A DNA stretch of 64,000 bases from Annulohypoxylon bovei var. microspora (Eukaryota > Ascomycota > Sordariomycetes > Xylariales > Hypoxylaceae), in the NCBI GenBank assembly GCA_022836615.1, contig MU405231.1:1-64000 (forward strand), given 5' to 3'. This document shows, in pieces, positions 1 through 12,116 of this stretch. A program made the translations under genes and the position numbers. Position 1 is the stretch's first letter. Every line of letters begins with the position of its first letter. The notes beneath the pieces are model-generated. The model was given only the letters and a program-made list of their open reading frames with translations. It was not told where the DNA came from and did no database searches.

Positions 1-130
1 TGGGGCAGTTGGCAGCTAGGGCAGTTTGGCAGTTTGGCAGCTGTGGCAGCTCCGCTAAGGCTTTATTACAATAGCTGATTGGCTAAGGCTTTACAGTAGT
101 TGACTGAGCTTTACAGTGGTCAGGTCCGCT
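1..130. repeat. Degenerate GGCAG-rich repeat at the window edge
   Basis: The first 55 bases are made of loosely repeated 7-9 base units of the form GGCAGTT or GGCAGCT. They are followed by two copies of a segment resembling GGCTAAGGCTTTA, then CAG/CTG-containing words. It looks like the end of a repeat or transposon remnant cut by the window boundary. No coding potential or clean terminal repeat is visible. Confidence 0.4.
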
Positions 131-1259
131 GAAAGGCCTTCACCAAAAAATCCCTGTAGTGGTAAGGTGTGGGTCCTTTTATTTGTGGGGTAATGGTAAT
201 TATAGTTCAAATTCTAGAAGGCATCCATAGGTAATATACAACATTTCATAATTGTTTTCATAATTACTGAGGCTTATCAAAAAGATAATGAGACAATACC
301 TACCTACATACAGTACCTTGTAGGACCTACCCATGTTACCATTCACAAAAGCCATGCGCGGTTGTACCCACTTGCCTATTTAGGAAACTATACAATTCAC
401 GATGTACTCAGGCGCCCGAGGGAGCTAGAGGGGATCGTGGAGTTAAAAAGTTCAACGTTTCTGTCAAAAATATAAATGTACTCTTCAGCTAATCTTCTAA
501 TATCAGTTTCTAGGTAGGTACCTAATTATGTGATATTTAAATCAATTAGGGTAGGTACTTTAACAGAAAAGTCACCTACCCCTATTGTATCACATCTATG
601 TACAATCATATCACGGTAACATTTAAATATACATGAGTGGATTATTTACGAGCAAAGACGCAAAGGGGGAATGCGGAAATTAAAAGAACGATGAAAATAC
701 CAAAAGAAACACATACAACCTCAAGCTTCGAGCCATAGTTGCTTGACTCCGTATTAACCATAGATTAACCAGGTTAGTAAATCATGAAGATGTATATCTT
801 CCGTCTTATAATTCCGACGACTAGAACTAGATCAGCTTCAAGGCAAAAGGATAGTCTCGTAATGAAGCATAGCAGGTTATAAGATCACCCCGAATCGAGT
901 ACGATGCGTCACAAGTAACCAATACCTAAGCTTGCAGTAAATACCGATGGCCGGTCAGGTCTCGCTGTTGCACAATTCCGATAGTGCCTTCTCCGCATCG
1001 GTTGCACCGTTCGGACGGTAGTTGTTCGTCGACGAATATGTACGATTTGGAGAACAATTTCCAACTTCTATCACAGACCAACCTCTCAATTGGTGGGAGG
1101 CATTCTACGTAACCCTTTCCCCGCCTGACGGAATCATGTAAGCGATATCTACTTCATACATATGTATAAAGGGGTCCCATCGTTTTGATATATCATAAAA
1201 AGACATATCAATTCTCATATCAAACTCCTAGTCATTGAACAAATCCATGATAAAGCAGA
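131..1259. other. Intergenic, AT-rich upstream region
   Basis: No convincing coding sequence. The stretch contains TACCTACC/GGTAGGTA tetranucleotide words, which recur throughout the intergenic DNA of this window. It ends in the promoter of the aldolase-family gene. Confidence 0.6.
1157..1171 (+). promoter_or_regulatory. TATA-like element upstream of the class II aldolase gene
   Basis: A palindromic ATACATATGTAT runs into TATAAAGG about 90 bases before the ATG at 1260. Position and sequence suit a TATA box with a short leader. This is inference from sequence only. Confidence 0.4.
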
Positions 1260-2337
1260 ATGTCTCCCTCAGCAACAGCTCCCGAGACGGCACCAGCCAT
1301 CCGTATCGAGAAACCCCAGGGAAATGGGTTTAACGGGAAAGACAAAGTCAAGAACCCTCCTCAGGTCCAAGTCGCCGGCACCACCAAAAGCGGGAAAAAA
1401 CTACACGTCAAGACCTATCCCAAGTTTGAGAACCCAGTAGACGAGAGGCTCTACCGCAAACAGCACCTCGCGGCAGCTTTCCGTGTCTTCGCAGACCGCG
1501 GCTTCGACGAGGGTGTGGCAGGCCACATCTCTGTTCGGGACCCTGTTCTACCCGACCACTTTTGTAAGTTAAATTTCGGAGCTGATGTTGCTCTGGTCTC
1601 TAATCATAGATCTATAGGGCTAAACCCGCTCTCGACGCACTTCTCACTCATCAAGGTGTCTGACCTGATCCTGTGCGATGAAGACGGGAACGTTATTGAA
1701 GGAGAGGAGCCTGTAAATGCGGCTGCCTTTGCGATCCATTCCCAGATCCACAAGGCACGGCCGGACGTCCATGCCGCTTGCCACGCACACAGTATTTATG
1801 GAAAGGCTTTCTCGGTCTTTGGCCGCGAGCTAGAGATGATCACTCAAGATTCATGCCGCTTTTATAAGAGCCACGGCGTGTACACGGATTTCAGGGGAGT
1901 TGTTCTTGACAGCGAAGAAGGCAGGAGGATTGGAAAAGCCCTTGGGGATGGAAAGGCGGTGATACTTCAGAATCATGGCCTTCTTACTGTTGGAAGTACC
2001 GTTGACGAGGCGGCTTTCTGGTTCATCAGCCTCGAAAGGACCTGCCAAGCCCAGCTGCTTGCGGACGCAGCATCGGCAGCTGGATACAAAAAGATTCTTA
2101 TTGACGACGAGGAGGCTTCCTATACCTCTCTTCAAGTTGGAGGGCCGGACAAGGGATGGTTGGCTTTTCAACCGTGTAAGTTTTGAACTAATTGCCTTTT
2201 CTCCCCTGTTTGCCCCAAACCCCTTAACTTTACCCCTATTCCCTTTCGTAAGGTTATTTTGCATGTTACCCGTTGTCTAACACTTTGCAGATTATGACGA
2301 ACAAATGGCAAAAACAAAAGGCGACTTCTTGAATTAA
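1260..2337 (+). CDS. Class II aldolase/adducin-domain protein
   Basis: Three exons join to 302 residues: 1260-1563, 1618-2175 and 2291-2337. Intron 1 (54 bp, GTAAGT...TATAG) keeps the frame open. Removing it restores a Trp split across the junction in the conserved run DHF-W-LNPL-STHF. Intron 2 (115 bp, GTAAGT...GCAG) gives the true C terminus ending KTKGDFLN. The class II aldolase/adducin fold is shown by the His pair H157/H159 in a HAHS motif and H221 in QNHG, the expected metal ligands, with a Gly-rich GHISVRD motif near residue 89. About 60 N-terminal residues are Pro/Lys-rich and probably disordered. The closest characterised relatives I recall are the fungal Mug14-like proteins of unknown substrate. 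The family includes fuculose- and ribulose-phosphate aldolases as well as non-enzymatic adducins, so the reaction cannot be named. It is probably cytosolic, as no signal peptide is seen. Confidence 0.9.
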
Positions 2338-3251
2338 CTAATTAGCATCGGTTTCTTTTGTTCTTATGAATTGATAGAATGAACGTGTGTGTTGGAACAG
2401 GTAATTGACGTGTCTACATTTGCAAGCTGCCAACTAGAATAAAAATATATATATTTCGTCAAAAATGTGTAACGGTTGTTGAGAGACTTACTAGTTATGC
2501 CCTGGAATACGTACCTGGACAACACGGTTGCCCTCGTCACCTACCCGGGTACGAAATATTACATGAAATGCTCGAAAAATAGAAACGTGATTGTATCTTA
2601 GGTTAGGCTTACTTAATCCCATTAACGAAACAACTAATTGAAATCAGTCTTACTGGGCAACTTTAAAACTTGTCCAAAGGTAACCTCGAAGAATCTCATG
2701 TACAGTCACGTAATGTTACACTTCTCCTTGACGTGTATGGCATGACATTAAAAATAGTAGAGCTATACAAAACGAACCTTAGAATTTACTATGAATAAAC
2801 GACACTACAGCACATTAGGGGCCAGCAATGTTGTGGTAAGTACGAGTGTGCATCGTTCATTCTTGTTGTATGTTGAGTTGGCATCTTGAGTGTATCTATG
2901 CTCACGCTGTATAACATCCATTCACAACGGGTTTTCTAAAGTATATAAATATAATTTCGTCTCCTGACTGTCCATGGAGTAAAATTATAGATAGAATCCT
3001 AAACAGACAAGTTTAACAGTCGTCCGTATTGAACACAATTCTTTCTAAAACCTACGCTAAGAAATTTGGTCACAGGGGGAAGAATCACACACCTCGATGT
3101 CGTCCCCCTAGTAACGGCTTGTCACGACCCTCATTATATGTTCGACCACATCTTCAATTCTCGATGCGCGGAATTCTTTTTTTCAAACTCACCAAGTGCA
3201 ACTCTCATTTTAGTTCGAACAGTCATTTTCTGCCTGTCGCCGAAATCCAAA
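2338..3251. other. Intergenic, no gene seen
   Basis: AT-rich DNA with no sustained reading frame. It holds the 3' flank of the aldolase gene and the upstream region of the SRR1-like gene. A poly-T run lies at about 3178-3183 in the presumed leader. Confidence 0.6.
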
Positions 3252-4488
3252 ATGGCGTCACCACGACCACTGCCACCGACTCCTGCCCCCGAGTGGAACT
3301 ATGTTGCAGAACACATCAAACTTCTGCATGTAGAAGGGTTGCCTTTTTTTAACCATTCTATGCTCCAACGCGTCGCGCTCCAGATCCGCTTGTACGAGGC
3401 TGGAATGCTTAACAATAAACCTTTCTTGCTCGAGAACGTGAAGGGGGATATTGTCTCCATCATGGCAGAACCAGAGGTTGAATCCCCTATCTGGATAGAT
3501 CGCCGATGCAATCATGGCGACCGAAAGTAATTCCATCCCTTCATAAGAGTTTTTTTTTTCTCCCCCTCAACATACTAATCTCACCACAGAAAAGGACCAT
3601 ACATCTACTACCGTACTGTTCAGTGTATGACTTCCCACCGAGACATGAAGCAGTACGACCCCGACCAGGCCTATCTTCCTCTCGTGGTCATGTTTCCGAG
3701 TGCTCCAGGCCACTGCCATGGACATCACCGACATGAGAATAAGCATAGCAATCCGGACTCGACCTTTTATTCCACGGAGCTCCAACATATCCTCCAAGTC
3801 GATCGCGCGTCGTGGGAGCAATCGTTCGAGTACGCCCATTTGAAGGGCCAGCTCAAGGCGCACCACCAACGACTATCCAAGATCGACAACATTGTAGCGT
3901 TCGCGTTGGGCTCCCTCGCCACGGGACGCACGCGTTGTCAGCATTCTACAACGCAGCACGCCTTCGTTCTTAGCCTACAGAAGATCCTATCCAAGATGCA
4001 CCCAGAGAACAACAAGGTTCGCCAGACCTTCCGCAACCTGAAGAAGAAGGATTCCGTCAATCTAGTAGTCAACTGTGTCCTCCAAGACCCCTCGTACACG
4101 GATGTGGACGAGACGGTTCTACAGAGTGAAGGGATGAAGATACTAGGAGATCCCAATGGCTTTCTGCAGGTGAACGAGAATAGTCTTGTAGTCTCTATCG
4201 CCCCCAATACTCCTGTTCAGCAGATTGTCGAGAATTTAGCTCGACCTGCTGCAATTATCTGGGAAACCTACGTGCAGGAACTGAACGGGGAAAATGTCGA
4301 GTGTTGGTAAGTCTTATCCACTAGTATTTTGAATAAGGATGATGCTAACTTTGATCTGCAACAGGACCGATCCATCGTCCATCCGAGTCAACAAGATGTT
4401 GCGAGAGCAGTACGATATAGTGCAGCTAAAACAGCACCAGTACCTCCGAAATATCGTTTTATACATCAAGAAGGCCGGCTTAGACTGA
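3252..4488 (+). CDS. SRR1-like domain protein
   Basis: Three exons join to 371 residues: 3252-3526, 3590-4306 and 4365-4488. Intron 1 (63 bp) has a CTAAT branch site and a CACAG acceptor. Intron 2 (58 bp) has GTAAGT, GCTAAC and ACAG. Both junctions restore a Lys or Trp codon. The middle of the protein, from about residue 189, carries a hydrophobic strand followed by LGSLATG and then a helix beginning TTQHAFVLSLQ. This is the hallmark layout of the SRR1-like domain, first described for plant sensitivity-to-red-light reduced 1. A later segment around LGDPNGFLQVNENSLVVSIAPN and the phrase RPAAIIWE also fit that domain. SRR1-like proteins are widespread in fungi and have no established biochemical activity; a role in gene expression is inferred from plant and animal relatives. 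The start at 3252 is the first ATG in frame with good context. The C terminus ends in a short basic helix. Confidence 0.8.
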
Positions 4489-4994
4489 GCATCCCAAACC
4501 AAGAATCGAACGAGACGGTCACTGGACTTTTATAGTGGTTTGAAGAGCATTTCTCATGTTCAATGCCTAGTACGCTGTCGTCTAAGCCCACTCTATCCAT
4601 GTCCTTCTCCCTGTTTCGTTTCTCGTTACCTATAATTACCACGCTCTCTCTGCCAGGAGAGCTAACCCAGAGTTACAATGAGAATACAAAAAAAGTTACA
4701 AACTAACGAATACAATCCTAAACCCGCTTAATAACCCAGAGCGATAACGCAAGCCAAGTCCTCCGTATATCCATCTCCCAAAAATCTATTCCGGTCTACC
4801 TTCCTCGGTAGCTAGTAATGTCACAGCCCCTTTCCCCCTTAAAACGGATGCCAACGTCAATCTGTAATTATTACATCCGAGTTCATCCAATTCCACACAT
4901 TTGTCATTAAGGTCTTTATCCCGCAGCTACAGGAGATCTTGGGGCACTTAAGACACCGCATCCGATTTTCCGGACACTTGACGCGCGGTTCGAG
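4489..4994. other. Convergent 3' flanks
   Basis: This spacer lies between the SRR1-like gene and the oppositely oriented small Cys-rich gene. No coding potential is visible; it probably holds both 3' untranslated regions. Confidence 0.6.
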
Positions 4995-5400
4995 TCAATT
5001 AGTCCCGTCGCCGCACATGTTCGAAGCCCAGTGGTACAAGCATCCGCAGGGCTCGGTGCAGCAGTCGCCGGTTGCTCCGCCGCGGATAGACGACGGGGCT
5101 TGGCCGCCGGCCGATCCGCTCTGGGCTGGCGTTTGGGTCGATGCTTGCCCCTGAGTTTGGCTGGTGGACTGCTGGCTTGTTCCTACTGGACTGCCGCTGA
5201 CGGTCCCCGTGCTGGGGTAGAAGTTGTAGCTTGTGGCCCTATTGACGGGATTGTCAGGAGTGAGCTTACTAAGAAAGAAAGGGGGAGAGGACATACCCGA
5301 ACGTAACCTGTTTGCTACCGTTTCCGTCTCCGCTGCTCTGGGTAGCATCGGTAGTCATGGGCGTTTGAGCCTGGGGCTGCTGCTGGATGGTGCGATCCAT
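4995..5400 (-). CDS. Small Ser/Thr/Gln-rich protein with Cys-rich C terminus
   Basis: Two exons on the minus strand, 5400-5297 and 5238-4995, encode 115 residues. The 58-bp intron has a GTATGT donor and CAATAG acceptor; the junction codon is Gly. The first about 85 residues are low complexity (Gln, Thr, Ser, Gly, Pro) and look disordered. The last about 25 hold a compact Cys motif, CC-x3-C-x-C...C, with GCLYHWASNMC near the end. There is no signal peptide, so it is probably not a secreted effector despite its Cys content. I do not recognise a named family. The conserved-looking tail, clean intron and open frame make it a plausible real gene. The Cys cluster could bind metal or be lipid-modified; both are guesses. 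Confidence 0.7.
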
Positions 5401-8400
5401 TGTAACGTATTGGATTATGTATGAGGTATATACGGATGAACTATAGGCTCATGGGTGGTAAAATGTATGCTGAAGCTAGCCAATACTTTTTCCAAAGTTT
5501 GAGCGATTGTCGATCGAGTGTAGTTGTTTGTGGGGAATAAAGGAGAGAAATTATGATGAAGAAACGAGAAGAGAGAGAAGCATTTAAGTTCCTCTCTCCC
5601 TCGAGGCTCTTACTTCCGTGAATCATTAGAACGAGGAAATCATGACGGGTTCGTTTATCATTTTATATGAATCGAGAAGGCACGACGGTCAACACGTTAG
5701 GAAGGTAGGCTCGGTGACGTGTAAGTCGGCCAAGTCACTACATTTATTGTTCTAGGTCTGAGTCTGAAGTTCATTATCACCGTTTCACGGAGTGTCCGTA
5801 TGCGATTCAACGTGCCGGAGTCTCATTCAACATCGTTCTTTCATTCGGAGATAATAGTGATAGATACAATACAATCTCGATCTCTTGACCTATGGGCTTG
5901 ATTATTGGCCAGCCTTTCGGAATAATTCCATATCTGGAGCGCATATTCTCCTTTCCTTCTTCCGAAAAGACCGGAAAGGACCATTGTCCCCTCATATTTC
6001 GAGCCGGAACCTTGAAGGATACGTTGTTCAAAATCTCGTGTTTAGCGAGCGCACAACAGACGTGGAGTCAAGTGTCAACTGTGATTAATGGTGATTCGAG
6101 TAGCACGAGTGTGTAAAAAGGGGGATTTCACGTGGGCTGTGACAAAAATAACACGGATGTAGGTTGTGTGGTCGGATGACACACATATCAAGTCCCGAAT
6201 GGAAAGGCCTCGGGAAGCTATCCGCTTCACCTCACGATGGGTTTATGTGGAGGTTCATGGTTCACGTACATGACTGGTCTTTTCTCTCCATCTCAAACAC
6301 GATCCAAGTGTCACAACAACTTACGATCGATAGCATTATTGGGCCTTCTTATATATTGGGCTCATAAGGTATATATAGCACATCTCCCATTTCCAGTAAT
6401 GGATAATCATTCTTGTTAAAGGAAAGTCTAGACCGTAGTTGATTATTAATGTATCGTTCTAGCGATAGGCTGGTTGCTGATCCGAGATGATTCTCGCCCA
6501 CATTATTTGCTACGGTTATGTGGTTCCTAGATCCTGTCAACTTAATCAGATCCGTGAAGAATAATAGTCAAGCCAATAGGAAAAACAATTATCAACTAGC
6601 CATTACTTCTGATTGCCATATCGAATTACCTTTACATCTCTAGCGGCTTGTTAGTGCCGGAACCAACCGTAGAGCGCTCTCATCCAGAGGTTGTGAAGCA
6701 AAATGTTACAAAAGAGGACTCCCCCCTCTCCTATTTAGATTTGCGACTGAGCCTCTTGTTAGCTTTTAAGGCTACAAATTATGCCTCGCTTATTCTCTAA
6801 GTTATGGGGTACTTTATAAAGCTGAAAATATATAACCTATAGAGGTCTTTCTACGCAAGCATTGACATATTTGACTTGTTGGTTTTTATTGGTTATCCGG
6901 ATATGACACAACAGCTATATCGGGTCAGGAGTTTTGTATTGGCATAGATGATTTGTTCCTGGTACGAATAACTGCGCTTCTACGAATAAGGAAACGAGGA
7001 ACACAAGGCCTAGCCCCATCTAATATCACAGATTCAGTCATGAGGTTCGGTTAGGCATGCCGCACAGAAAATGTGCATATCACCCATGGATTTCATCTGT
7101 GAGAGGAAAACAGTTCAGATATAGAAGGCGCCCCCAAATTTCTCTATTTCGACACCACTATGTATTACTGCTTCGCTGTCGTGTCTATAAGCATGGATAC
7201 GTAGACTACCATTGTATCTAAAGAACGACACGGCGAGTTGGTCTTTAGAGTCTAGACCAGGTGCTCTTATCTGCAGATATGCCTAACGAGACTTATGAAA
7301 ATCCAAAAGTCCTCAACGGCTTTAACTGTCATAATCACCGGTGAAGTAGGTTTGAAGATTCGGCGCGCAAATCCGAACTAGTTCAAAAGCTTTGATTTTT
7401 CAACTTACGGGATGAATGAGCATAATAGGTCGACGTAATCTGTTAGTCCCTGGTGAATGGTAGACAACGACTCCCGCAGTATTAGCGTGGCCCCCAAGTG
7501 GTACCAGTCCGAGAAGACTGGATACAAATCTTTTACATACCTTGGTACTCTACCATGGCTGCATGGGGAGCGACATGATTTGCGTGATGGACTAGGTTAG
7601 TTAAACCAGATAAGTCGAATAATGGAACTGTCATGCGCGTCTTGGAGTAGGTCTTCTTGACACGGTATTAAGGTGATCTTTGGCCAAGTGACACACAATA
7701 TCAAGGAAATATAATGTATAATAGGTAAAAACAAGGTAGTTAGATGTGTACTTTTGATATACGAAGCAATCCACGGCTGTGGTATAAAAAAATAGCGGAG
7801 GTGAACGATATGAACGGTTCGTCCCAATCAAAGACGACAGCCACCATTGGGTACCTAACGTTGGTGACTCCGCTTGGTGGAGGACTTCTGTACATAGTAT
7901 TGCCCTACCCTGCCCTACGTCCCAGCGATTCGTAACCCTCGTCAAGCATGCTTCTCATGCAGGGCAAGTTTTTGGTTGAGACAAGGATTCAAACACATGG
8001 GCATATTATCTATCGATAATCAACAATACATACAGTATGTCGCAAAGCTCATTGCCGTCCTGGGCTAGGCTGTCCAAGCAGCCGAGTTCTCCTCTTCTTC
8101 TACCTTCACTTATGGGATGCTCGGGATTTGGGATTAGGTACCTGTATGCAAATGTAAATTCTCATATTCTCATATTACCATGCACAACTTAGTAGACAAT
8201 TGCCTACTCAAAAGGCTCTTTAGGTACCTTATGTAATTACCCAAGTACAAGAAATAGAGAAGTTGTGTTTCTTGTCAACGTTGTTGAAATTGACCGGATA
8301 ACATTCATCGCAACTCTAGATCATTGCCTTATTTAGGAGACTTATAACCGCCACTAATTTAATAGAGCAATAGCCTAATGATTAGCTGCTTGGATCTTTT

Positions 8401-8576
8401 TAACGTCCTAGAAACATTAAACCGGGGTTGGGAAAGTGATATAATTGGTTCAAGGTACATATTATGTAATGTTCTTTTAAGAGTGGGTATTTAGGGCGGA
8501 TATTTGGGGGCTGTGAACCTTCCCCTGACTTTAGCTCCGGTAGTACAACATATTCTCTAATTTCATTAAACAAAAA

Positions 8577-8643
8577 CATCATCAATCCTCAATCATCAAT
8601 CATCAATCATCAACTATCAATCATCAACAGTATCAACCATCAG
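8577..8643. repeat. TCAATCA-type short tandem repeat
   Basis: About eight imperfect 7-10 base units of the type CATCAATCAT follow one another. This is an ordinary microsatellite-like tract in intergenic DNA. Confidence 0.75.
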
Positions 8644-9477
8644 ATTAACAAGCTATCTACCTAATTATTTCATATCATATGCAAGAAGTCTAAAAAATCC
8701 TCTTGATCAGATGTTTCAACAAATGAAGATCACTATATTCCCATACACTACCCAGACTATATACCCTGGCTAGGTATGTATCCTAGTAAGGACATCTGGG
8801 GCATCTTGTTTCGTGGCATATACCCTGCCTCACGTGTGTTATGCAATCCCAACTTCGATGCGTTCTTATTCGATACTACTCGGAACAACCCATCACTAGT
8901 CTTGCTAACTATCCTAGACCTTGGAATAATACTACCTACCTATTTATTCCTAAGCGCGGGGATATGTATTTTCTCAGAATAGTACAGCCTTATCCGGTTG
9001 CACATGAAGAAACGATGCAGAAACCTCTACCGGTATTCCATTCGCCACCTCCTCGTTGACTTGACCAGGTATGTTACCACGGAAGGCTTAATAATCAACT
9101 ATCAAACACGGCGACAATCCTATTAAGAATTAGTCCGCTTCATTGTCTCGGAAGGATCTTGTGTGTACGGTTACCTATGTACCTGGGTAGCTTAGGTCAA
9201 TTATGAATCGGCGAGGAATGTGTCCTTAATGGATCATTAACGGATTTCTGTCTCACCTGTCCTACCAACGAACTGTAGTTGCGATCATGTTCATCATGGC
9301 GGCAGCATGGCATATGTCATGATACGACGATCCGGGCGTGGAGGTGGCGCACTGCGGACAGGGCAGTACTAAGAATCCAGGAATTTAAGATGCAAAGCAC
9401 GCCTCTTCTACATTAAGATATTCTCTCCGATACGATAATGCCTTACACTATCAGCACTACCAGACTATTTGCCTGCC

Positions 9478-9498
9478 GCCAGACCCCAAGGGTCTGGC
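9478..9498. other. Perfect 9-bp hairpin
   Basis: GCCAGACCC, the loop CAA, then GGGTCTGGC form a perfect GC-rich stem with a three-base loop, about 420 bases upstream of the PTH11-like gene. Function is unknown; it could be chance, a regulator site or a terminator-like structure. Confidence 0.5.
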
Positions 9499-9916
9499 AC
9501 TCGGGAGAACGAGTGGTCGACAAGGTCTCAAGCCTGACCCGCTGCAGCCCACCCACGAATGCGGGATGCTCATCCCTGCCTGATGCCGTAACGCTTGTTT
9601 TCTCGCTGCGGATCTAGGTTACCACACCTATTCTCATACCATGTCCTCCGAGGGACTTGACACACCTTTAAAGTTAGGGGGAATACCTCACCGCGGCAAG
9701 TTGCGTTCGTGGTGGATGAGGGAATGGTTTTTCTTCAATAGCGTTCCGTGCGCTTTTTTGCCCACACATTAGTTTGTTGATCGGGCGGGCCAAACTTATC
9801 CGTCAACTTTCTAAAGCTTCAATTTAAGCTTCGCCTCCCGCTCGTATACGATATCGATTTCCATCGCCTTTGGTGTAAGGACGGTCTTTTTATGTTTCCT
9901 TTTCGGCCGAGACGAG

Positions 9917-11193
9917 ATGAGTGAGAACGCCGTGGTACCGAAGCTCCCGGCCGAGAATGGTGTTCACGTTTGGAGGACGGCCGTGGTTATGCCATTCATA
10001 ACCTTCGCTTTCGTGGCAGCTAGATTTTATTGTCGGACCTACATAGTAAGGAGAGCATGGGCTCTCGATGATTGTATGTTTCAACCCCAAGCGCTTTACC
10101 CGGGTTGCGCTCACCGGCGGTACAGATGTGGTCGCGGCGACAATGGTTACCATCATTATTCACGCCGTACTAATGGCAAACGCGACATACCACGGTATGG
10201 GTTTACACATATGGCAATTTACACCAGAGCTTAATTCGGAATACTATCTCTGGATCGGCATCTCTTCCGAGTTCTACGTGTTAAGCTTAGCCGGGTTCAA
10301 GACTTCGTTGCTCCTACTATACTTACAGATCTTCGGAGTCCACCGCAAGTTCAGGATAGCATGCTATATCACAATGTTTTACACGCTCGGATACCTGACA
10401 TGCAACGCTCTCACCGAATTCTTGGGCTGTCACCCGATCGCGAAAAAATGGCACTCGAATTTACCGGGGCACTGTATAAACACTATCGCAGCCAATATCG
10501 CGTACGGAGCGGGACACATGACAAGTGATCTTATCATCGGTATCTTACCCCTGTGGATGGTATGGAGGCTACAGTTCCCGACGACTAAGCAAAAAATCGG
10601 GCTCAGTCTCGCTCTAAGCAGTGGTCTTATGTAGGTGTCTTATGAGGAAATGTCCCTTATAGAACATAACTAACAAGAAGGATAGTGCTTGGGCAGTTGC
10701 TTGTGTCCGTTGGGCCATCTCGACATATAACATGTTAAGTTACGACCGGCCTTGGTGGGCTGGTATCAGTTTTACCTTCTCGATCCTCGAAGTTAACACA
10801 GGTCTCATTTGCGCGTGCGCGGCGACATTTAGTCCACTGTTCAACGTCTTCACCTCGCGAGTTAGAGACTGGACCACCCGGGCGTCGATGAGTTGGCACA
10901 ACCACTCCCGAAAGGCGTCTGTTAGCTTGCGCAATTCTCGAAATTCTCGAAATGAGAAGGACACTCCTTCCTGGAGGCAAATAAGCATCCCCGACGATCC
11001 CCAACCTCCTATACTACCGGAACCCTTACATACTCTACGAATGTCGAACGATAGTTTAGAGGGCAGCGAATTTAGCCTGGAGCCGATTGTTACGGCGAAT
11101 GCGATGCCGTGCACTAGTCCGGACGACGAATTTGCTCAATTTGATCTTCAGGGGTTACAGGCTCTACATCCCAATGATAGGGGATTGGTATGA
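9917..11193 (+). CDS. PTH11-like rhodopsin-domain integral membrane protein
   Basis: Three exons encode 389 residues: 9917-10073, 10126-10630 and 10686-11193. Introns are 52 and 55 bp. Removing the first rebuilds DDY-VVAATMV; removing the second rebuilds SSGLI-AWAVACVRW. Seven hydrophobic segments are visible, starting at about residues 19-39 and 53-73 and ending with a segment containing ISFTFSILEVNTGLICAC. This is the topology of the fungal rhodopsin/PTH11-like family. Family landmarks are the LDDY after helix 1, the FKTSLLLLYLQIF run in helix 3 and the ICACAATFSPLF ending. About 90 C-terminal residues are Ser/Arg-rich and presumably cytoplasmic. Pth11 of the rice blast fungus acts in surface sensing, but most paralogues are uncharacterised, so the ligand here is unknown. 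No extracellular CFEM domain is present. The gene stands alone between two gene-free stretches. Confidence 0.85.
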
Positions 11194-11930
11194 CAGGTTC
11201 ACAATTCGGACGACTTGAACATTTCAATTCGTTGAGCGATTTACCACGCCATTATCGAAAGAGGACGGATGCGCTCCAGCAGCAAGTGATAATTCCACCG
11301 GGAATTACACCGCTACTCCATAGACGCGTACCGCTAGGTGGAGACGTAGAAGCATCGGGAGACCCGCTATGTGGCTTTGAATTCGTCAACATCATCTACC
11401 ACTGCGCCGCGACGATAGTAACGATTCCATTATAACCGCATTTGTTGGCTCCATCCGTTGAGTCCTATTATCTAACGCAACTTCAGAAATAGGTGTTGTC
11501 CCGGGTGGGAGAATACACCGCGAAGAGTTAGTCGATATTGCGTCTTATTCTCCTACACTCTCTTCGAGCTCGAGTCACGAGTCTACGATTTCAATCGTAG
11601 AGATGTGGGATGCGAGAAAGGCTGGGATATGATTTTTCATATTCGCCTCAATCGAGGCTATGATGTGGTATGGCCTACCTAAACATGGCCGTGTCCTCTT
11701 CTCTCAAGCCTACGTCTATTCTAAGGAAGGCCAATCTAATTTTACTGCTCCATCATTTATTCGATGGCGTAGAATGAGGCGGGAAACAATCCAACAGCAC
11801 CGCCATGAGGCATAGGACCCTTTTAATTAATTTATAACGCTTTAGATACCCATATAGAAATATAAATATAAACATAAGAATAGTAAACCATATTGAAAAT
11901 GAAATAGATCAATTCATGATGCTCACCAAT
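11194..11930. other. Intergenic, no gene seen
   Basis: This is the 3' flank of the PTH11-like gene. An open frame of about 80 codons directly overlaps the stop region but resembles nothing and is probably chance. AT content rises towards 11,900, where the repeat island begins. Confidence 0.5.
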
Positions 11931-12077
11931 AAAATTTTTGGGGTCTTTTTTTTCTTTTACCCGGTACGGCCCTCCACAATGTCCGGGAAAACGCGACCTC
12001 CGCAAGCTCCGGGGCGTTTTTGCCCTCCCAAAGTTACGGGGACCGGGAAAAAGAAAAAAAAGACCCCAAAAATTTTT
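11931..12077. mobile_element. Foldback (MITE-like) element with 35-bp terminal inverted repeats
   Basis: The left arm (11931-11965) and right arm (12042-12077) are reverse complements over 35 bases with a single mismatch. Both contain the sequence GGGGTC next to a long T or A tract. About 76 bp of GC-rich DNA separates the arms. The short total length, long perfect arms and lack of coding capacity suit a miniature inverted-repeat element. No convincing target-site duplication is visible, so a non-transposon foldback cannot be excluded. Confidence 0.65.
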
Positions 12078-12116
12078 CTTCGCAGAAAGCTGTTGGTTGG
12101 GAAAAGGCCTAAGAAA

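Larger units (their letters stand above)
5401..9916. other. Long intergenic stretch without a supported gene
   Basis: About 4.5 kb with only short, unsupported open frames on all strands, none resembling a family I recognise. Contents worth noting are a short tandem repeat at 8577-8643 and a perfect hairpin at 9478-9498. The base composition is AT-leaning with scattered stops, as expected of non-coding fungal DNA or long-decayed sequence. Confidence 0.55.

Noticed and set aside
1851..2280. Open frames antisense to, and overlapping, the class II aldolase gene
   Set aside because: They are shadows of the coding exons and the second intron, with no family content or start context.
11190..11435. 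Open frame directly overlapping the stop of the PTH11-like gene
   Set aside because: It starts inside the stop region of a complete gene and resembles nothing.
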